Shown here: positions 1 to 11,275 of the stretch, one piece after another | How the letters are laid out: the number at the start of each line of letters is the position of its first letter | Position numbering within the stretch: the first letter of the stretch is position 1 | Origin: Spongilla lacustris | Lineage: Eukaryota > Porifera > Demospongiae > Spongillida > Spongillidae | Length of the DNA stretch: 64,000 nucleotides | Direction: 5' to 3' | Assembly: GCA_949361645.1 (NCBI GenBank) | Contig: OX442416.1 | Coordinates: 19,276,323-19,340,322, forward strand | Program-made: the position numbers and the translations under genes | Notes under the pieces: generated by a model | Seen by the model: only the letters and a program-made list of their open reading frames with translations | The model's database searches: none | What the model was told of the DNA's origin: nothing

Positions 1-184
1 GTTATAGTGATGTAAAAGCGTTGCGTTCTTTCGTGAAGCCGGAATGAAGACCCTGTATAGTATTCCGAATACGGGAGGTGTTCCTCTGACTCGCATTTGG
101 CCAAATATACTAGCGAGATATAAAAAATAAAAGATTTTGAGTAAAAAGTAGGGAAACAAGGAATTATGGACGTTCGTTGATTTA
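1..184. repeat. Terminal fragment of a dispersed element
   Basis: This block contains attccgaatacgggaggtg, then cgcatttggccaaatatac, then agtagggaaacaagg. It recurs at about 7,785-7,935, 20,570-20,745 and 30,527-30,680. At 1-60 and 20,570-20,622 it starts with the end of another element (gttatagtgatgtaaaagcg...gaagaccctgta), so the first 60 bases are the right terminus of an inserted element and the rest is the host repeat. I see no coding potential. Confidence 0.6.
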
Positions 185-193
185 TTATAAATA

Positions 194-797
194 TTACAGA
201 CCTACATTTTGAAACTGTAGTGGTGAGGTTGGTGGACTGGACTGTAGTGGTGAGGCTGGTGGACTTGACTGTAGTGGTGAGGCTGGTGGACTTGACTGTT
301 GTGGTGAGGCTGGTGGACTTGACTGTAGTGGTGAGGCTGGTGGACTCGACTGTTGTGATGAGGCTGGTGGACTTGGTGGAGTGGACTGCCTTTGGAAGAG
401 TTTTAAATCAGCACCATTAACCCGTACAATGCAGTTTGATGGATTATCAACAGTTTGTAATGAATAAAATCCTTTGCTACATGTATACTTTGCTGTTATT
501 ATATAGGGCCCTACCCACTTAGGGTCCAATTTTCCCCCTCTCCTCTTGCTTTTAAGGAAATCTTACTTTAGCACCTCAGAACCAATGAGGAATACATTGG
601 CCCTGGCATGTTTAGCATCGTACTGTAGCTTTTGTTTTTTCTAAAGACAAATCAAAACATTACTTTCAATTTACTAAGTGTATAGAATCATAAGAATGTT
701 TCTTTTCACATTTACCAACATTTCCTGTCTTTCACTACGTAAAACTGTCGTGTGCCCAGGTACATTTTTTACAGACATACTATTGAACAAGGAGCTT
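194..797 (-). pseudogene. Ty3-like integrase C-terminal end with PPAS-repeat tail (broken)
   Basis: Read on the minus strand, about 590-380 encodes KRRGGKLDPKWVGPYII followed by DNPSNCIVRVNGADLKLF. This is the typical end of a Ty3/gypsy-type pol integrase (SH3-like/chromo-barrel region). It is followed by a proline/serine-rich tail of about eight-residue units (SPPASPLQ type, about 220-380), which is a 24-bp-scale minisatellite on the DNA. An in-frame TAA lies in the K-DFLK stretch near 560-570, where copy 2 has a lysine codon, so this copy is not translatable as one piece. The upstream part continues at 4,699-5,075 beyond the piggyBac-like insertion. It is a retroelement remnant, not a host gene. 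Confidence 0.75.
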
Positions 798-966
798 TAA
801 CCGATTATACGCTAAATTTAATTTGCGCACGCGTACATACGTAACGCGGAATTGTTTTCAACAAATAATCATTTTTTGAGGTGTGGTTATGGTAGTTATT
901 GCAGCAGCTGAACGGAGCGACTTTTGTATGGACGACCTTTGTTTTTTGGAATGCTGACTGGATAAA

Positions 967-1278
967 CTATCTTCCCTTGCGTATGGATGGGCGCGATCTA
1001 CTCATGTTCGAGCGTGCGATGGTGAAAAACGAATCTGAACGTAACGCTACCTCGTCTCTTAGTGTTTGAGGTACGTTGTAAACATATGCGATGTCTTTGT
1101 TGGGTAGAATGACGACTTTCTTCAGTGAATATAGGCTATTTAGAGAGGGGGGGAGGTTGTTGCAAACACAGCCATATATTCTATTTATAGCCCGTCCGCT
1201 TGTATCTTCCTGATCGTTAGCTATTTTAGCTATAAACTTACACATGTATTGTTTGTTTGTTTGGTACTTTTGTGGCAT
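967..1278 (-). other. Unrecognised 103-codon open frame inside the piggyBac-like element
   Basis: This open frame near the left end reads through a non-repetitive stretch and includes KKVVILPNKDIAYVYNVPQT. It has basic ends, no recognised domain and no second copy for comparison. It could be a decayed part of the element's own gene or chance. It is recorded because it is the only non-minisatellite open frame in the left part of the element. Confidence 0.2.
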
Positions 1279-1329
1279 GATAAAAGTATATCTATTTGCT
1301 GTACGTGTCAGCTACATGTATTCACACTC

Positions 1330-4170
1330 TCTTCATACAGTGGCACCACTATGCACCCACACTATCACCTGCCCACACACTCCTTTTCACACTCCCCTTG
1401 TCACCCATTTGCCTTGTACACACACCACCCAATGCTCGCACTCCATAATGACACACCCTTTCTAGACATATCTTTGTCACACCCTCCCCCTTGTACACAC
1501 CCACTGTAATACATCCATTCCACATCTACCACCCTGCAGTCCCCTCACAGCATGTATTCCACTTGTTAGCACCCTGTGTGAACTCTGGCACACTACAGCA
1601 CCTACACATAGTTATGTGAAGGTGTGGAACCCTTGCACACACACACTTCATTGACTCTTCTATCATGTGCATGCACATCGCTTGTCATATACACCTTTGT
1701 ACACACCACCCATTGTGCACTCTATCACTCCAACTCCTTGTCATACTCACACTCCACAGCACACCCACCTGCCAATTGCAATCCCCTTGTGAGGGAGTGT
1801 GTAGTGTGTAGGAATCTGTAGTGTGTGAGGGTGTGTAGAGGGTGTGTGAGGGAGTGTACAAAGGTATAACGTGTTTACAAGTGGTGTGTGTACAAGGGGT
1901 GTGTGTGAGGGAGTGTGTACAAGGTGTAGTGTGTTTGCAAGTGGTGTGTGTAGAGAGGGTGTTTCCGAGGGGTGTGTGAGGGTGTGTGTAGTGGGTCTGT
2001 GAGGGAATGTGTAGTGTGTGTGAGGGTGTGTGAGGGAGCGTGTACAAAGGTACAGTGTGTTTACAAGTGGTGTGTGAGGGAGTGTGTGTACAATGGGTGT
2101 GTGTATAGAGGATTTTCCAAGGGGTGTGTGAGGGAGTGTGTAGTGTGTGGGAGGATGTGTGTAGAGGGTGTGGTGTGTACAAGGGGTGCGAGAGGTGTGC
2201 ATAGAGTATAGTAAAGTGGGTGGTGTGCATTGCAATGTGTAGAATGGCAAGAGTGTGACAAGGAGATTTATGTGTGTAGATTAGATGTGTGTGTAGGGAG
2301 TGTGTGCAGTGGGTGGATGTGTACAAGGGGTGTGTGGGGTAGGCATGCTGTGCACCCTCTACACAATACCCCTTATGTATACACTCAGAAACACCCTCTC
2401 TACACACCCCTTGTACATACGTATACTCCCTCACACAACCTTGTACACACCATCCATTGCACTCTTTATCAATCCAACTCCTTGTCATACTCACACTCCA
2501 CTGCACACCCACCTGCCAATAGCAATCCGGTCACTGCATGTACACATCCACCCACTGCACACACTCCCTTATCACACACATCTAATCTACACACATAAAT
2601 CTTCTTGTCACACTCTTGCCATTCTACACAGTGCAATGCACAGCACCCATACTCCTCACACACCTACCCTCTTCACACACCTCTTGTAAACACACTACAC
2701 CTTGTACACACTCCCTCACACCATCCCTTACACACCCTCTACACACACCCTCTCTATACAAACTCCCTCACATATTCCTTGTACACACACTCCCTCACAT
2801 ACTCCTTGTACACACACTCCCTCACACAGACCCCTTGTACACACACTCCCTCACACACACCCCTTGTACACACACTCCCTCACACACACCCCTTGTACAC
2901 ACACTCCCTCACACACACCCCTTGTACACACACTCCCTCACACACACCCCTTGTACACACACTCCCTCACACACACCCCTTGTACACACACTCCCTCACA
3001 CACACACCCCTTGTACACACACTCCCTCACACACACCCCTTGTACACACTCCCTCACACACACCCCTTGTACACACACTCCCTCACACACCCCTTGTACA
3101 CACACTCCCTCACACACACCCCTTGTACACACACTCCCTCACACACACCCCTTGTACACACTCCCTCACACACACCCCTTGTACACACTCCCTCTCACAC
3201 ACCCCTTGTACACACTCCCTCTCACACACCCCTTGTACACACACTCCTCACACACACCCCTTGTACACACACTCCCTCACACACACACCCTCACACACAC
3301 CCCTGGTACACACTCCCTCACACACACCCCTTGTACACACTCCCTCACACACACCCCTTGTACACACACTCCCTCACACACACCCCTTGTACACACTCCC
3401 TCTCACACACCCCTTGTACACACACTCCCTCACACACACCCCTTGTACACACACTCCCTCACACACACCCCTTGTACACACACTCCCTCACACACACCCC
3501 TTGTACACACACTCCCTCACACACACCCCTTGTACACACTCCCTCACACACACCCCTTGTACACACACTCCCTCACACACCCCTTGTACACACACTCCCT
3601 CACACACCCCTTGTACACACACTCCCTCACACACACCCCTTGTACACACACTCCCTCACACACACCCCTTGTACACACTCCCTCACACACACCCCTTGTA
3701 CACACTCCCTCTCACACACCCCTTGTACACACACTCCCTCACACACACCCCTTGTACACACACTCCTCACACACACCCCTTGTACACACACTCCCTCACA
3801 CACACACCCTCACACACACCCCTTGTACACACTCCCTCACACACACCCCTTGTACACACTCCCTCACACACACCCCTTGTACACACACTCCCTCACACAC
3901 ACCCCTTGTACACACTCCCTCTCACACACCCCTTGTACACACACTCCCTCACACACACCCCTTGTACACACACTCCCTCACACACACCCCTTGTACACAC
4001 ACTCCCTCGCACACACCACTTGTAAACACACTACACCTTGTAGTGTACACACACTCCCTTACACGCACCCCTTGTACACTCTCTACACACATCCCTTGTA
4101 CATACCCACACCCTCTCTATATATACCCCTTGTTCATACCACCTTTTGTACACACAATCCCTCACACACA
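1330..4170. repeat. 29-bp TACACACACTCCCT minisatellite, with an inverted block
   Basis: From about 2,700 to 4,060 a unit of about 29 bases (variants 25-31) containing cccttgtacacacactccct is repeated roughly 45 times. From about 1,790 to 2,340 the same unit appears as its reverse complement (gggagtgtgtacaagggg). A direct repeat of about 70 bases (cactccaactccttgtcata and flank) occurs at about 1,710-1,780 and 2,457-2,527. All long open frames here (THPLYTHSL patterns in all three frames) come from the repeat and are not genes. Confidence 0.9.
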
Positions 4171-4269
4171 TACTGAGTGTACATAGCATTTTTTTTGTGT
4201 TGACAATTAGCCTTAACCTTTCATGTTAGATAAACACATAGTCATGTACTCATATACACTACATTGCAG

Positions 4270-4493
4270 AGACTGCCATTGTGTGTCCTTTCTGCAGATC
4301 AACACGTTCATCAAGCTCGTCAGGCTCGATACAAAAGCTCTCCAGGACATCGTCATCCTTATCTAAAAGTTTCCAAGACCTCCATCCTGCGCAAGCGCTT
4401 TGTCATTCTCTATCAAATTATATTATCATTGGAATATTATTCATTGCATTCGTTGTTTACTTTGTCCACAGTTTAGCAAGAAACCCACAATAG
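4270..4493 (+). CDS. Possible terminal exon with a C-terminal membrane segment
   Basis: After an acceptor-like ttgcag (ending 4,269), an open stretch encodes IVCPFCRSTRSSSSSGS, a serine-rich linker, and a hydrophobic helix (YIIIGILFIAFVVYFV) near the C-terminus, then a stop. An AATAAA lies just downstream at about 4,512. The layout resembles the last exon of a tail-anchored or single-pass protein carried inside the piggyBac-like element. No upstream exons were identified, so capture of a host exon is an inference. Confidence 0.3.
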
Positions 4494-4746
4494 CAAGCCC
4501 ACTCGTTCGACAATAAAATGAACAGTATAGGGACTGGTGAATACCGCTTTGCAAGTTTCAGAACCGAACGAACCACCGACTGTGGACGGCGCTTCTTGTA
4601 CCGTAGTGTATACAGCTGGACTCAAATTTGAGTCTACCGCGTTTTACGCGTAATAATTATTGGACTCAAATTTGAGTCTTCCGCGTATAATCGGTTAAGT
4701 GTGTAGTTCAAAAAAGGAAATAACTTTAGCTTACTTGAACTGGTCA

Positions 4747-5075
4747 GGTGAATCAGCTTTCAAATCCACATCAATAGGTAAAGTAGCTTTGCGCCCAAAC
4801 ATTACTTAACTGCAAAAAACAAAGAGTGGATTTAATCTATTGAAGATTAAACCACAATCGTAAATTGATTAGATTAAATCATTTTTGATTGTGGTTTAAT
4901 CTTCAATAGATTAAATCTCACTCTTTGTTTTTAGCAGTAATTCAAATGGTGTGTAGTGAGTGGACTCATGATACGACGTGTTGTAAGCAAACACTGCTGA
5001 ATCTATAAAATCATCCCACAGTTCTTTCTCATTGTACCCCTCACGCTCAGGAAGACAGCCAGGACAGTTTTGCAC
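4747..5075 (-). pseudogene. Ty3-like integrase core fragment, copy 1
   Basis: On the minus strand this encodes NEKELWDDFIDSAVFAYNTS, then HESTHYTPFEVMFGRKATL and PIDVDLKADSPDQF, the conserved end of the integrase catalytic core of Ty3-type retroelements. It is split after EVM by the 133-bp palindromic element. It joins logically with 194-797 once the piggyBac-like element is subtracted. It is fragmentary and inactive. Confidence 0.8.
4808..4940. mobile_element. 133-bp palindromic MITE
   Basis: It begins aactgcaaaaaacaaagag and ends ctctttgtttttagcagtaa. The arms (aatctattgaagattaaacc and its reverse complement) pair over most of the length. Copy 2 has the uninterrupted sequence acattacttcaaatggtg at 26,331-26,349, which fixes the insertion point. 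The flank suggests a TT or TTA target duplication, too short to assign a superfamily. Confidence 0.8.
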
Positions 5076-5077
5076 AA

Positions 5078-5083
5078 TTTATT
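5078..5083 (-). promoter_or_regulatory. AATAAA polyadenylation signal of the secreted-protein gene
   Basis: tttatt on the plus strand reads AATAAA on the minus strand, about 134 bases after the stop codon of the gene at 5,217-5,651. The same hexamer is kept at 27,817-27,822 in copy 2. It lies at the edge of the integrase remnant. Confidence 0.4.
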
Positions 5084-5216
5084 CATCAACGTAAACTCAG
5101 CTATATATACACATCACATGTATTACATGCATGCAGTCTAATTCTACCTACTACATGTCACGGAATCGCTATATATATATCCTCTAGCCATGCGAGTATA
5201 TGTTTTCTACCACGGC

Positions 5217-5651
5217 TCATCCCGTTATCTTCAGGACAGCTGCGGACACCAAAACAACAGCAAAATCAAAGGTAACTTGACTAGCCGCCGCCTCTGTCGT
5301 GGGTGCCGGAGTCGGTCCCTGATAGCCGTTAGGACAAAGGAGAGAGTAAAACAGCTGCGTGTTTGCCGCTCCGTAGCAGTTCAAATAAGCAGTGTATGCA
5401 GGATTGCATGCCGAAGAGCAAACTGAAACAGTTGATGAAGTGTAACCGTCCAGCGAATCCACGAGATCGAGAAAGCAAAGAGCTATATTTTCACTACCTT
5501 CCGCAGCCAATTCGAAGCATGTGCCGTTGTCAGTAGGCTCAAACTGTCGCTTTTTGTTTCTCTTAGTTTCAAAACCATTGGGTAGACAGGAGCACAGCGA
5601 AAGTAGCGTCAACCCGATCCCGACAATCAGGATTGTACTCTTGATTGCCAT
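5217..5651 (-). CDS. Small secreted six-cysteine protein, possibly GPI-anchored (copy 1)
   Basis: A single-exon frame of 144 codons. It starts with a clear signal peptide (MAIKSTILIVGIGLTLLSLC), then a KR-rich possible processing site, an N-glycosylation motif (NGTC) and six cysteines in the mature part. Next comes a Pro/Thr-rich stretch (GPTPAPTTEAAA) and a hydrophobic C-terminus (FDFAVVLVSAAVL) of the kind used for GPI attachment. Copy 2 (27,956-28,393) is 145 codons with only a few substitutions and one codon difference, so the frame survived duplication. A TATA box lies about 130 bases upstream and an AATAAA downstream. I do not recognise the family. It could be a surface or matrix protein. 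Real gene likely, function unknown. Confidence 0.6.
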   Translation of the reverse strand: MAIKSTILIVGIGLTLLSLCSCLPNGFETKRNKKRQFEPTDNGTCFELAAEGSENIALCFLDLVDSLDGYTSSTVSVCSSACNPAYTAYLNCYGAANTQLFYSLLCPNGYQGPTPAPTTEAAASQVTFDFAVVLVSAAVLKITG

Positions 5652-5782
5652 TCCTGTAATGAGGAATTCAGTGTTTCTTTTCCAAATCAGAAGTCACTTC
5701 TTGAAAAAAAAAAAAAACGCAATCTTTTAAAGGCGACGAAGATCCGTAAGTTCAGCAAATCCGGGAAAAGGGTTTGAAATCA

Positions 5783-5790
5783 CTTTTATA
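5783..5790 (-). promoter_or_regulatory. TATA box for the secreted-protein gene
   Basis: cttttata on the plus strand is TATAAAAG on the minus strand, about 132 bases before the ATG at 5,651. It is conserved in copy 2 at 28,530-28,537. The 5' leader between them contains an A-rich run (seen here as poly-T on the coding strand). Confidence 0.45.
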
Positions 5791-5799
5791 ACCTAAATT

Positions 5800-7780
5800 A
5801 TGTCATCAATGGCAATATGCATGTGAAAAAAAAAAGGTTCAGTATAACTCAAAATGCATGGTAGCCTCTCTGCAGGCAAAAGTATGACAGTGGGACGTCA
5901 TACAAATGTTACTAAGTGTGAAGGATCAACCTAGCCGCAGCCTGCGCGCCGCTCCTTCCCCACAACTGCTAGATTTCCATCACCGTACCAGACCAAGGAA
6001 TACGTGCACAGTACGCATTGTCAGGGTGGTAGGTCGTGAACCCAGACACTAAGATACATGTATGTTTCTGGCCTTTTTTTTTTTTTGCGTACATGTAGGT
6101 AGAGAGTGTTAACTTGACGAGGTGTTCAATAACAAACGCACCTTATCGTTGCCGTGCGTTCATTAGCTAGATAATTTTCAGACTCTGCTGCTTATGTAGT
6201 AACAGCGCCTTGCATGCATATCACGAGATTCTGATTTAGCGCAGTGCTCTTATCAATCAAACCAATTTAATCAAAATTTGTCAGCAATATGTGAGCTTCG
6301 TATTCATCTTTTAATACTATGTTTATTAAGCTACACATTTTTACCAAAAGTTCTGTGTGTGGTTGCATGGGTAATGCAAGCTGTTACTGATCTGAATAGT
6401 TTTTGTTGACCATTTTAAGAATGACATTAATGAACTGCAAGCACCCATGATACGAAAGAGGCTAGTGTTTTTATATCCACACTTATAGCATCTCAACCTT
6501 TTGAAAATACAAGAAGTATCATTGCATCAATTCTTGAGCACTCTGCTGGAAACCGTGTCAACACTACACCTGATGTGTTGCAGTGGGCAATGCATCGTAT
6601 CATTAAATATAATGTCAAAATTAAAAAAAAGATCTTTCAAGGTGTTTGGCTGAAGTAGAGGTGTTTCTCAATGAGCAGTTTATAGTGTCTATTGACACAG
6701 CTGAAAATCAGTAGCTGCTTTTGAATACCGAGATAAATATAATGTGCAATCCACCTTTAAGTCAAAGGAAGGATTAGTTGCAGAGAATGGCTAAAGTAAA
6801 TCGCATGCTTAAGCAAAATGAACAACCGCAGGTGTAGGCATTTATGCAATTAATAGTAAGCTTTACATCGGAAGGTTCAATCTTCGTTCTAAAATAAGAG
6901 ACCTTAAACTTAATTAAAGAAACACGCAGCTAAATTAAGAAGTTAACAAGTGGCACATACCAGCAGTAATAATTCACTAAACTGATATAAGAAGTACACA
7001 AGGGATGTAAAATAACACAGAGGAGATTGCAAAGCAAAATCACTGATTTAAAAATATGGTTCAAAGCATAGAATTAAGTATTATCAGGTTCAAATATCAT
7101 CATGACCAGAAATGATAGCAAGACATATAGCACTGCTTGCCGCAAGGCTATTTACTATTGCCTCCAACATGGAGTGCCCATAACACACGTGTGTAATGTG
7201 ATAAACGCAATTCTTTTTGAATCAGCGGGTACAACTGTTGATGGTCTTCCTCATATTTGTGCAGTATCTCAGTGATATTCAGGTAAGTGAAGTAATGCTC
7301 TTTCATGGGACTCAACAGTTGATGGGACACACATCAATGAGCTCCATATCAGTGTGCACACTGTGCCAGTAACGGCAATTAGGTGCTATACCCTCTGGTC
7401 GAACAGAAGACTATGTTTCCCACATCAGTGATAGCTTGACTCGAGTCATATGATCTAAATTTTAAAATATTCCATTTTTAGATGTAAGTTCAACAATACT
7501 TAAGCATTTGAAAATTACCTTTTAACCGATAGAGTTGCTATTTATCATTGTGTGCATGGTGACATCTGTAGTCTGAAGTATGGAGATATGATTTTTGTTC
7601 ATTTTTCTGACCTGTGAAATGCCTTTTCCATTGAATGGTAAAATTTTGTTTCCGAGAACATGATATAATTATTATATTCACTTGGCTATATATTTGAATA
7701 TCGCTACTATGAGTAACCTGCATATTTGGCATGATTTTATACATAATATCTGCTGTACTATCTTCTAAAAACGATTTTAT
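5800..7780. other. Non-repetitive duplicated stretch without a recognised gene
   Basis: About 2 kb present almost unchanged at 28,540-30,520. The plus strand at about 6,380-6,640 has peptide-like fragments (VDHFKNDINELQAPMIRKRL; SIIASILEHSAGNRVNTTPD) interrupted by stops and a 1-base difference between copies. The minus strand at 7,148-7,330 has a 60-codon frame conserved in both copies. These could be exons or decayed exons of one unknown gene, but I cannot name a family. Confidence 0.35.
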
Positions 7781-7978
7781 ATCTACAGTATTCAGAATAC
7801 GGGAGGTGTTCCTCTGACTCGCATTTGGTCAAATATACTAGCGAGATAAAAAAAAAAGATTTTGAGTAAAAAAGTAGGGAAACAAGGAACTGATTACTGA
7901 AATTATACGTTCGTTGATTTATTATAAATATTACAGACCTACATTTTGAAATGTAGGTCTGTAATATAATCACATGAC

Positions 7979-8493
7979 AATAAATCAATGAGGGTGTCAT
8001 GCAGTTTATTATGACGGGTTACAACATCTCCACCACGCTTGCAGGTGAGTGCATGATGGCCAAGGGGATCCAGCACTTTTCCAGGACACAGGGGACAAAT
8101 TGAGCCACCTGAGGTGTCTAGGCCCAGCCGCCACTTGATGGCCACCTGGAACTCTGAAGGCTGGAGATGAAGGCCTAGCCACTCAGAGGGAACTACTGAC
8201 ACCCAAGATGCAGCATGAGGGAAGGAGACAGAGAGAAGGCGTGCTCTATCTGCAGGAGAAGATTGCTCCAGTAGTACATTAAACAGGTGGTTGTCTATTT
8301 TGTTGGAAAGCACCTTCTGATGGATAGGGGATGTCAACACATTTTCAATGCTGATCACTTCAGATGAAGGAACAAGTGAGTTAAACAACTCTACTGCATG
8401 GATAAGGTGTTCCTGGGACAACGGACCAGCACCAGAGGAGCTTTTAATCTTGCATGTTTGGCCAAACGCATTTAACAAAACATTGGGCCGCAA
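7979..8493 (-). pseudogene. Non-LTR-type retroelement fragment with CCHC finger, copy 1
   Basis: The minus strand encodes SFPHAASWVSVVPSEWLGLH, EFQVAIKWRLGLDTSGGS, then the finger CPLCPGKVLDPLGHHALTC (C-x2-C...H-x3-C) and GGDVVTRHNKLHD. This order, a finger followed by an RHN motif, is the usual lead-in to the restriction-like endonuclease of some non-LTR retrotransposons. The frame then stops at a small hairpin (acagacctacattttgaaatgtaggtctgt, about 7,934-7,963), so the endonuclease part is missing. A family relative with the downstream part is at 17,965-18,630. Confidence 0.6.
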
Positions 8494-8554
8494 ACACCAG
8501 TCAACCCAGTCAACTAAACTAACCTTTGTTTGCCAAGGGCATAATGAGTTGAGG

Positions 8555-9160
8555 GGAGGAGGAGGAGGAGGAGGAAGAGGAGGAGGAGGAGGAGGAGGAG
8601 GAGGAGGAGGAGGAGGAGGAGGAGGAGGAAGAAGAGGAGGAGGAGCCGGAGGAGGGAGAGGAGGAGGGAGATGAGGAGGAGGAAGAGGAGGAGGGAGAGG
8701 AGGAGGAGGGAGAGGAGGAGGAGGGAGAGGAGGAGGAGGGAGAGGAGGAGGAGGAAGAGGAGGAGGAGGGAGAGGAGGAGGAGGAGGGAGGGAGAGGAGG
8801 AGGAGGGAGAGGAGGAGGAGGGCAAGGAGGAGGAGGAAGAGGAGGAGGAGGGAGAGGAGGAGGAGGAGGGAGGGAGAGGAGGAGGAGGAAGGAGGGAGAG
8901 GAGGAGGTAGATGGAGGGAGAAGAGGAGGAGGAGGGAGAGGAGGAGGAGGAGGGAGAGGAGGAGGAGGAGGGAGAGGAGGAGGAGGAGGAGGGAGAGGAG
9001 GAGGAGGAGGAGGGAGAGGAGGAGGAGGAGGAGGGAGAGGAGGAGGAGGAGGGAGAGGAGGAGGAGGAGGGAGAGGAGGAGGAGGAGGGAGAGGAGGAGG
9101 AGGAGGGAGAGGAGGAGGAGGAGGGAGAGGAGTTGGAGGGAGAGGAGGAGAAGGGAGAGG
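8555..9160. repeat. GGA/GGAGGGAGA purine tract, copy 1
   Basis: About 600 bases of gga and aggagggagagg units form a strand-asymmetric purine tract. Long open frames on both strands (poly-Ser/Pro, poly-Glu/Gly/Arg) are by-products. The counterpart in copy 2 is at 31,301-31,888 with different unit arrangement. Confidence 0.9.
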
Positions 9161-9305
9161 AGTATGGTACATAAACTAATTTATAGGAAGTAGTACACTG
9201 AACTGCTCGAATTCCTTCCAACACTACGTCAACTGTTACTGAGGTCATATGCTATGTGTGCACATTTTTGATGTGGGAGAAACTAACCGGCACAAGTAGT
9301 CAGCA

Positions 9306-9505
9306 NNNNNNNNNNNNNNNNNNNNNNNNNNNNNNNNNNNNNNNNNNNNNNNNNNNNNNNNNNNNNNNNNNNNNNNNNNNNNNNNNNNNNNNNNNNNNNN
9401 NNNNNNNNNNNNNNNNNNNNNNNNNNNNNNNNNNNNNNNNNNNNNNNNNNNNNNNNNNNNNNNNNNNNNNNNNNNNNNNNNNNNNNNNNNNNNNNNNNNN
9501 NNNNN
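9306..9505. other. Assembly gap (200 N)
   Basis: Exactly 200 Ns. The left side is the duplication edge (gtagtcagca). The right side begins inside a tandem repeat unit. The size is probably a placeholder. Confidence 0.99.
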
Positions 9506-10260
9506 GGGACAGTATGTAATGTTTAGGCAGCATAGCAGTACATATGTTTGGGGGAGGGGGGGGGGGGGGGGGGGGTTAGTGACTTTTGAGTAACTAAAAA
9601 TGTCTATCACCTGACTCAAACAATAGACTCTGGGACATGATTGGGACAGTATGTAATGTTTAGGTAGCATAGCAGTATGCATGGGTCATATGTTTGGGGA
9701 GGGGGGGGGGGGGGGGGGGGGGGGGGTAAGTGACTTTTGAGTAACTAAAAATGTCTATCACCTGACTCAAGCAATAGACTCTGGGACATGATTGGGACAG
9801 TATGTAATGCTTAGGTAGCATAGCAGTACATATGTTTGGGGGAGGGGGGGGTTAGTGACTTTTGAGTAACTAAAAATGTCTATCACCTGACTCAAACAAT
9901 AGACTCTGGGACATGATTGGGACAGTATGTAATGTTTAGGTAGCATAGCAGTATGCATGGGTCATATGTTTGGGGGGGGGGGGGGGGGGGGGGGGGGGGT
10001 AAGTGACTTTTGAGTAACTAAAATTTTCTATCACCTGACTCAAATAATAGACAGTGAAGTGTTTCCACCTACTCTGGGACATGATTAGGACAGTATGTAG
10101 CATACATGGGTCATATGTTTGGGGGAGGGGGGGGGGGGGGGGGGTAAATGCCAAATGACTTCTGTGTAAATATCACCAGACTCCAGTGAAGTTTTCCCCC
10201 CTAAGTTTACTCTGGGACAGGGTTAGAATAGTATATGCATGGGTGATATGTTGGGGAAGG
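9506..10260. repeat. Tandem repeat, ~150-bp units with poly-G
   Basis: About five units start gggacagtatgtaatgttta, pass through a poly-G run, then gtgacttttgagtaactaaa and tctatcacctgactcaa, and end with actctgggacatgatt. The later units decay. Poly-G run lengths (10-35) are unlikely to be accurate. Confidence 0.85.
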
Positions 10261-10326
10261 GTGGGGGGGGGGGGGGGGAAATATGGATTAAGCGTGTTAT
10301 CATGTAACTTATTGGTTAACACATTA

Positions 10327-11275
10327 ATAGGAGGTGTGTGATAGTAGGGAGGGGTGTGATGGTAGGTGGGGTGTGATGGTAGGTGGGGTGTGATGGTAGG
10401 TGGGGTGTGATGGTAGGTGGGGTGTGATGGTAGGTGGGGTGTGATGGTAGGTGGGGTGTGATAGTAGGGAGGGGTGTGATAGTAGGGAGGGGTATGATAG
10501 TAGGGAGGGGTGTGATGGTAGGGAGGGGTGTGATAGTAGGGAGGGTGTGATAGTAGGGAGAGGTGTGATAGTAGGGAGGGGTGTGATAGTAGGGGTGTGA
10601 GGGATGTGATGGTAGGGAGGGGTGTGATGGTAGGGAGGGGTGTGGTGGTAGGGAGGGGTGTGATGGTAGGGAGGGGTGTGATGGTAGGGAGGGTGTGATG
10701 GTAGGGAGGGGTGTGATAGTAGGGAGGGTGTGATGGTAGGGAGGGGTGTGATGGTAGGGAGGGGTGTGATAGTAGGGAGGGGTGTGAGGGATGTGATGGT
10801 AGGGAGGGGTGTGATGGTAGGGAGGGGTGTGGTGGTAGGGAGGGGTGTGATGGTAGGGAGGGGTGTAATGGTAGGGAGGGGTGTGATGGTAGGAAGGGGT
10901 GTGGTGTTGGGAGGGGTGTGATAGTAGGGAGGGGTGTGATGGTAGGAAGGGGTGTGGTGTTGGGAGGGGTGTGATAGTAGGGAGAGTGTGATGGTAGGGA
11001 GGGGTGTGATGGTAGGGAGGGGTGTGATGGTAGGGAGGGGTGTGATGGTAGGGAGGGGTGTGATAGTAAGGAGGGGTGTGATGGTAGGGAGGGGTGTGGT
11101 GGTAGGTGGGGTGTGAAGGTAGGGAGGGGTGTGGTGTTGGGAGGGGTGTGATAGTAGGGAGGGGTGTGATGGTAGGGAGGGGTGTGGTGTAGGGAGGGGT
11201 GTGGTGTAGGGAGGGGTGTGGTGTAGGGAGGGGTGTGGTGTAGGGAGGGGTGTGATAGTAGGGAGGGGTCAGGTG
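10327..11275. repeat. 18-bp minisatellite GGTAGGGAGGGGTGTGAT
   Basis: About 50 copies of an 18-base unit with variants (ggtaggtggggtgtgat; agtaggga; ggtgttggga). The minus-strand open frame (HTPPYHHTPPY patterns) is a product of the repeat. The G-rich strand has many GGG runs and could form G-quadruplexes. Confidence 0.9.

Larger units (their letters stand above)
801..4694. mobile_element. piggyBac-like element, TTAA target duplication
   Basis: The interval is flanked by TTAA (797-800 and 4,695-4,698) and starts with CCGATTATACGC, whose reverse complement GCGTATAATCGG ends it. The paralogous copy 2 has a single uninterrupted TTAA at 26,227-26,230, so the empty site is visible in the same window. 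TTAA duplication with short inverted ends is characteristic of piggyBac transposons. I find no DDD transposase inside. The cargo is a large inverted minisatellite and one possible terminal exon, so this looks non-autonomous or internally replaced. Confidence 0.75.
185..9305 (+). repeat. Segmental duplication, copy 1
   Basis: From ttataaatattacagacc to gtagtcagca this interval is nearly identical in order and sequence to 22,506-32,022. Shared blocks are the integrase remnant, the secreted-protein gene, 5,800-7,780, the retroelement fragment at about 8,000-8,490 and the GGA tract. Copy 1 has private insertions at 801-4,694 and 4,808-4,940. Without private insertions both copies are close to 5.1-5.2 kb. 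Copy 1 ends exactly at the N gap, so its true right edge is unknown. Confidence 0.85.

Noticed and set aside
2605..4186. Open frames of 470-520 codons (THPLYTHSL patterns)
   Set aside because: Present in all three frames of a 29-bp minisatellite; length not a sign of coding.
8514..9248. Ser/Pro-rich and Glu/Gly-rich proteins at the GGA tracts (also 31,097-31,965)
   Set aside because: Simple purine tract; the two copies differ in unit pattern, not as conserved protein.
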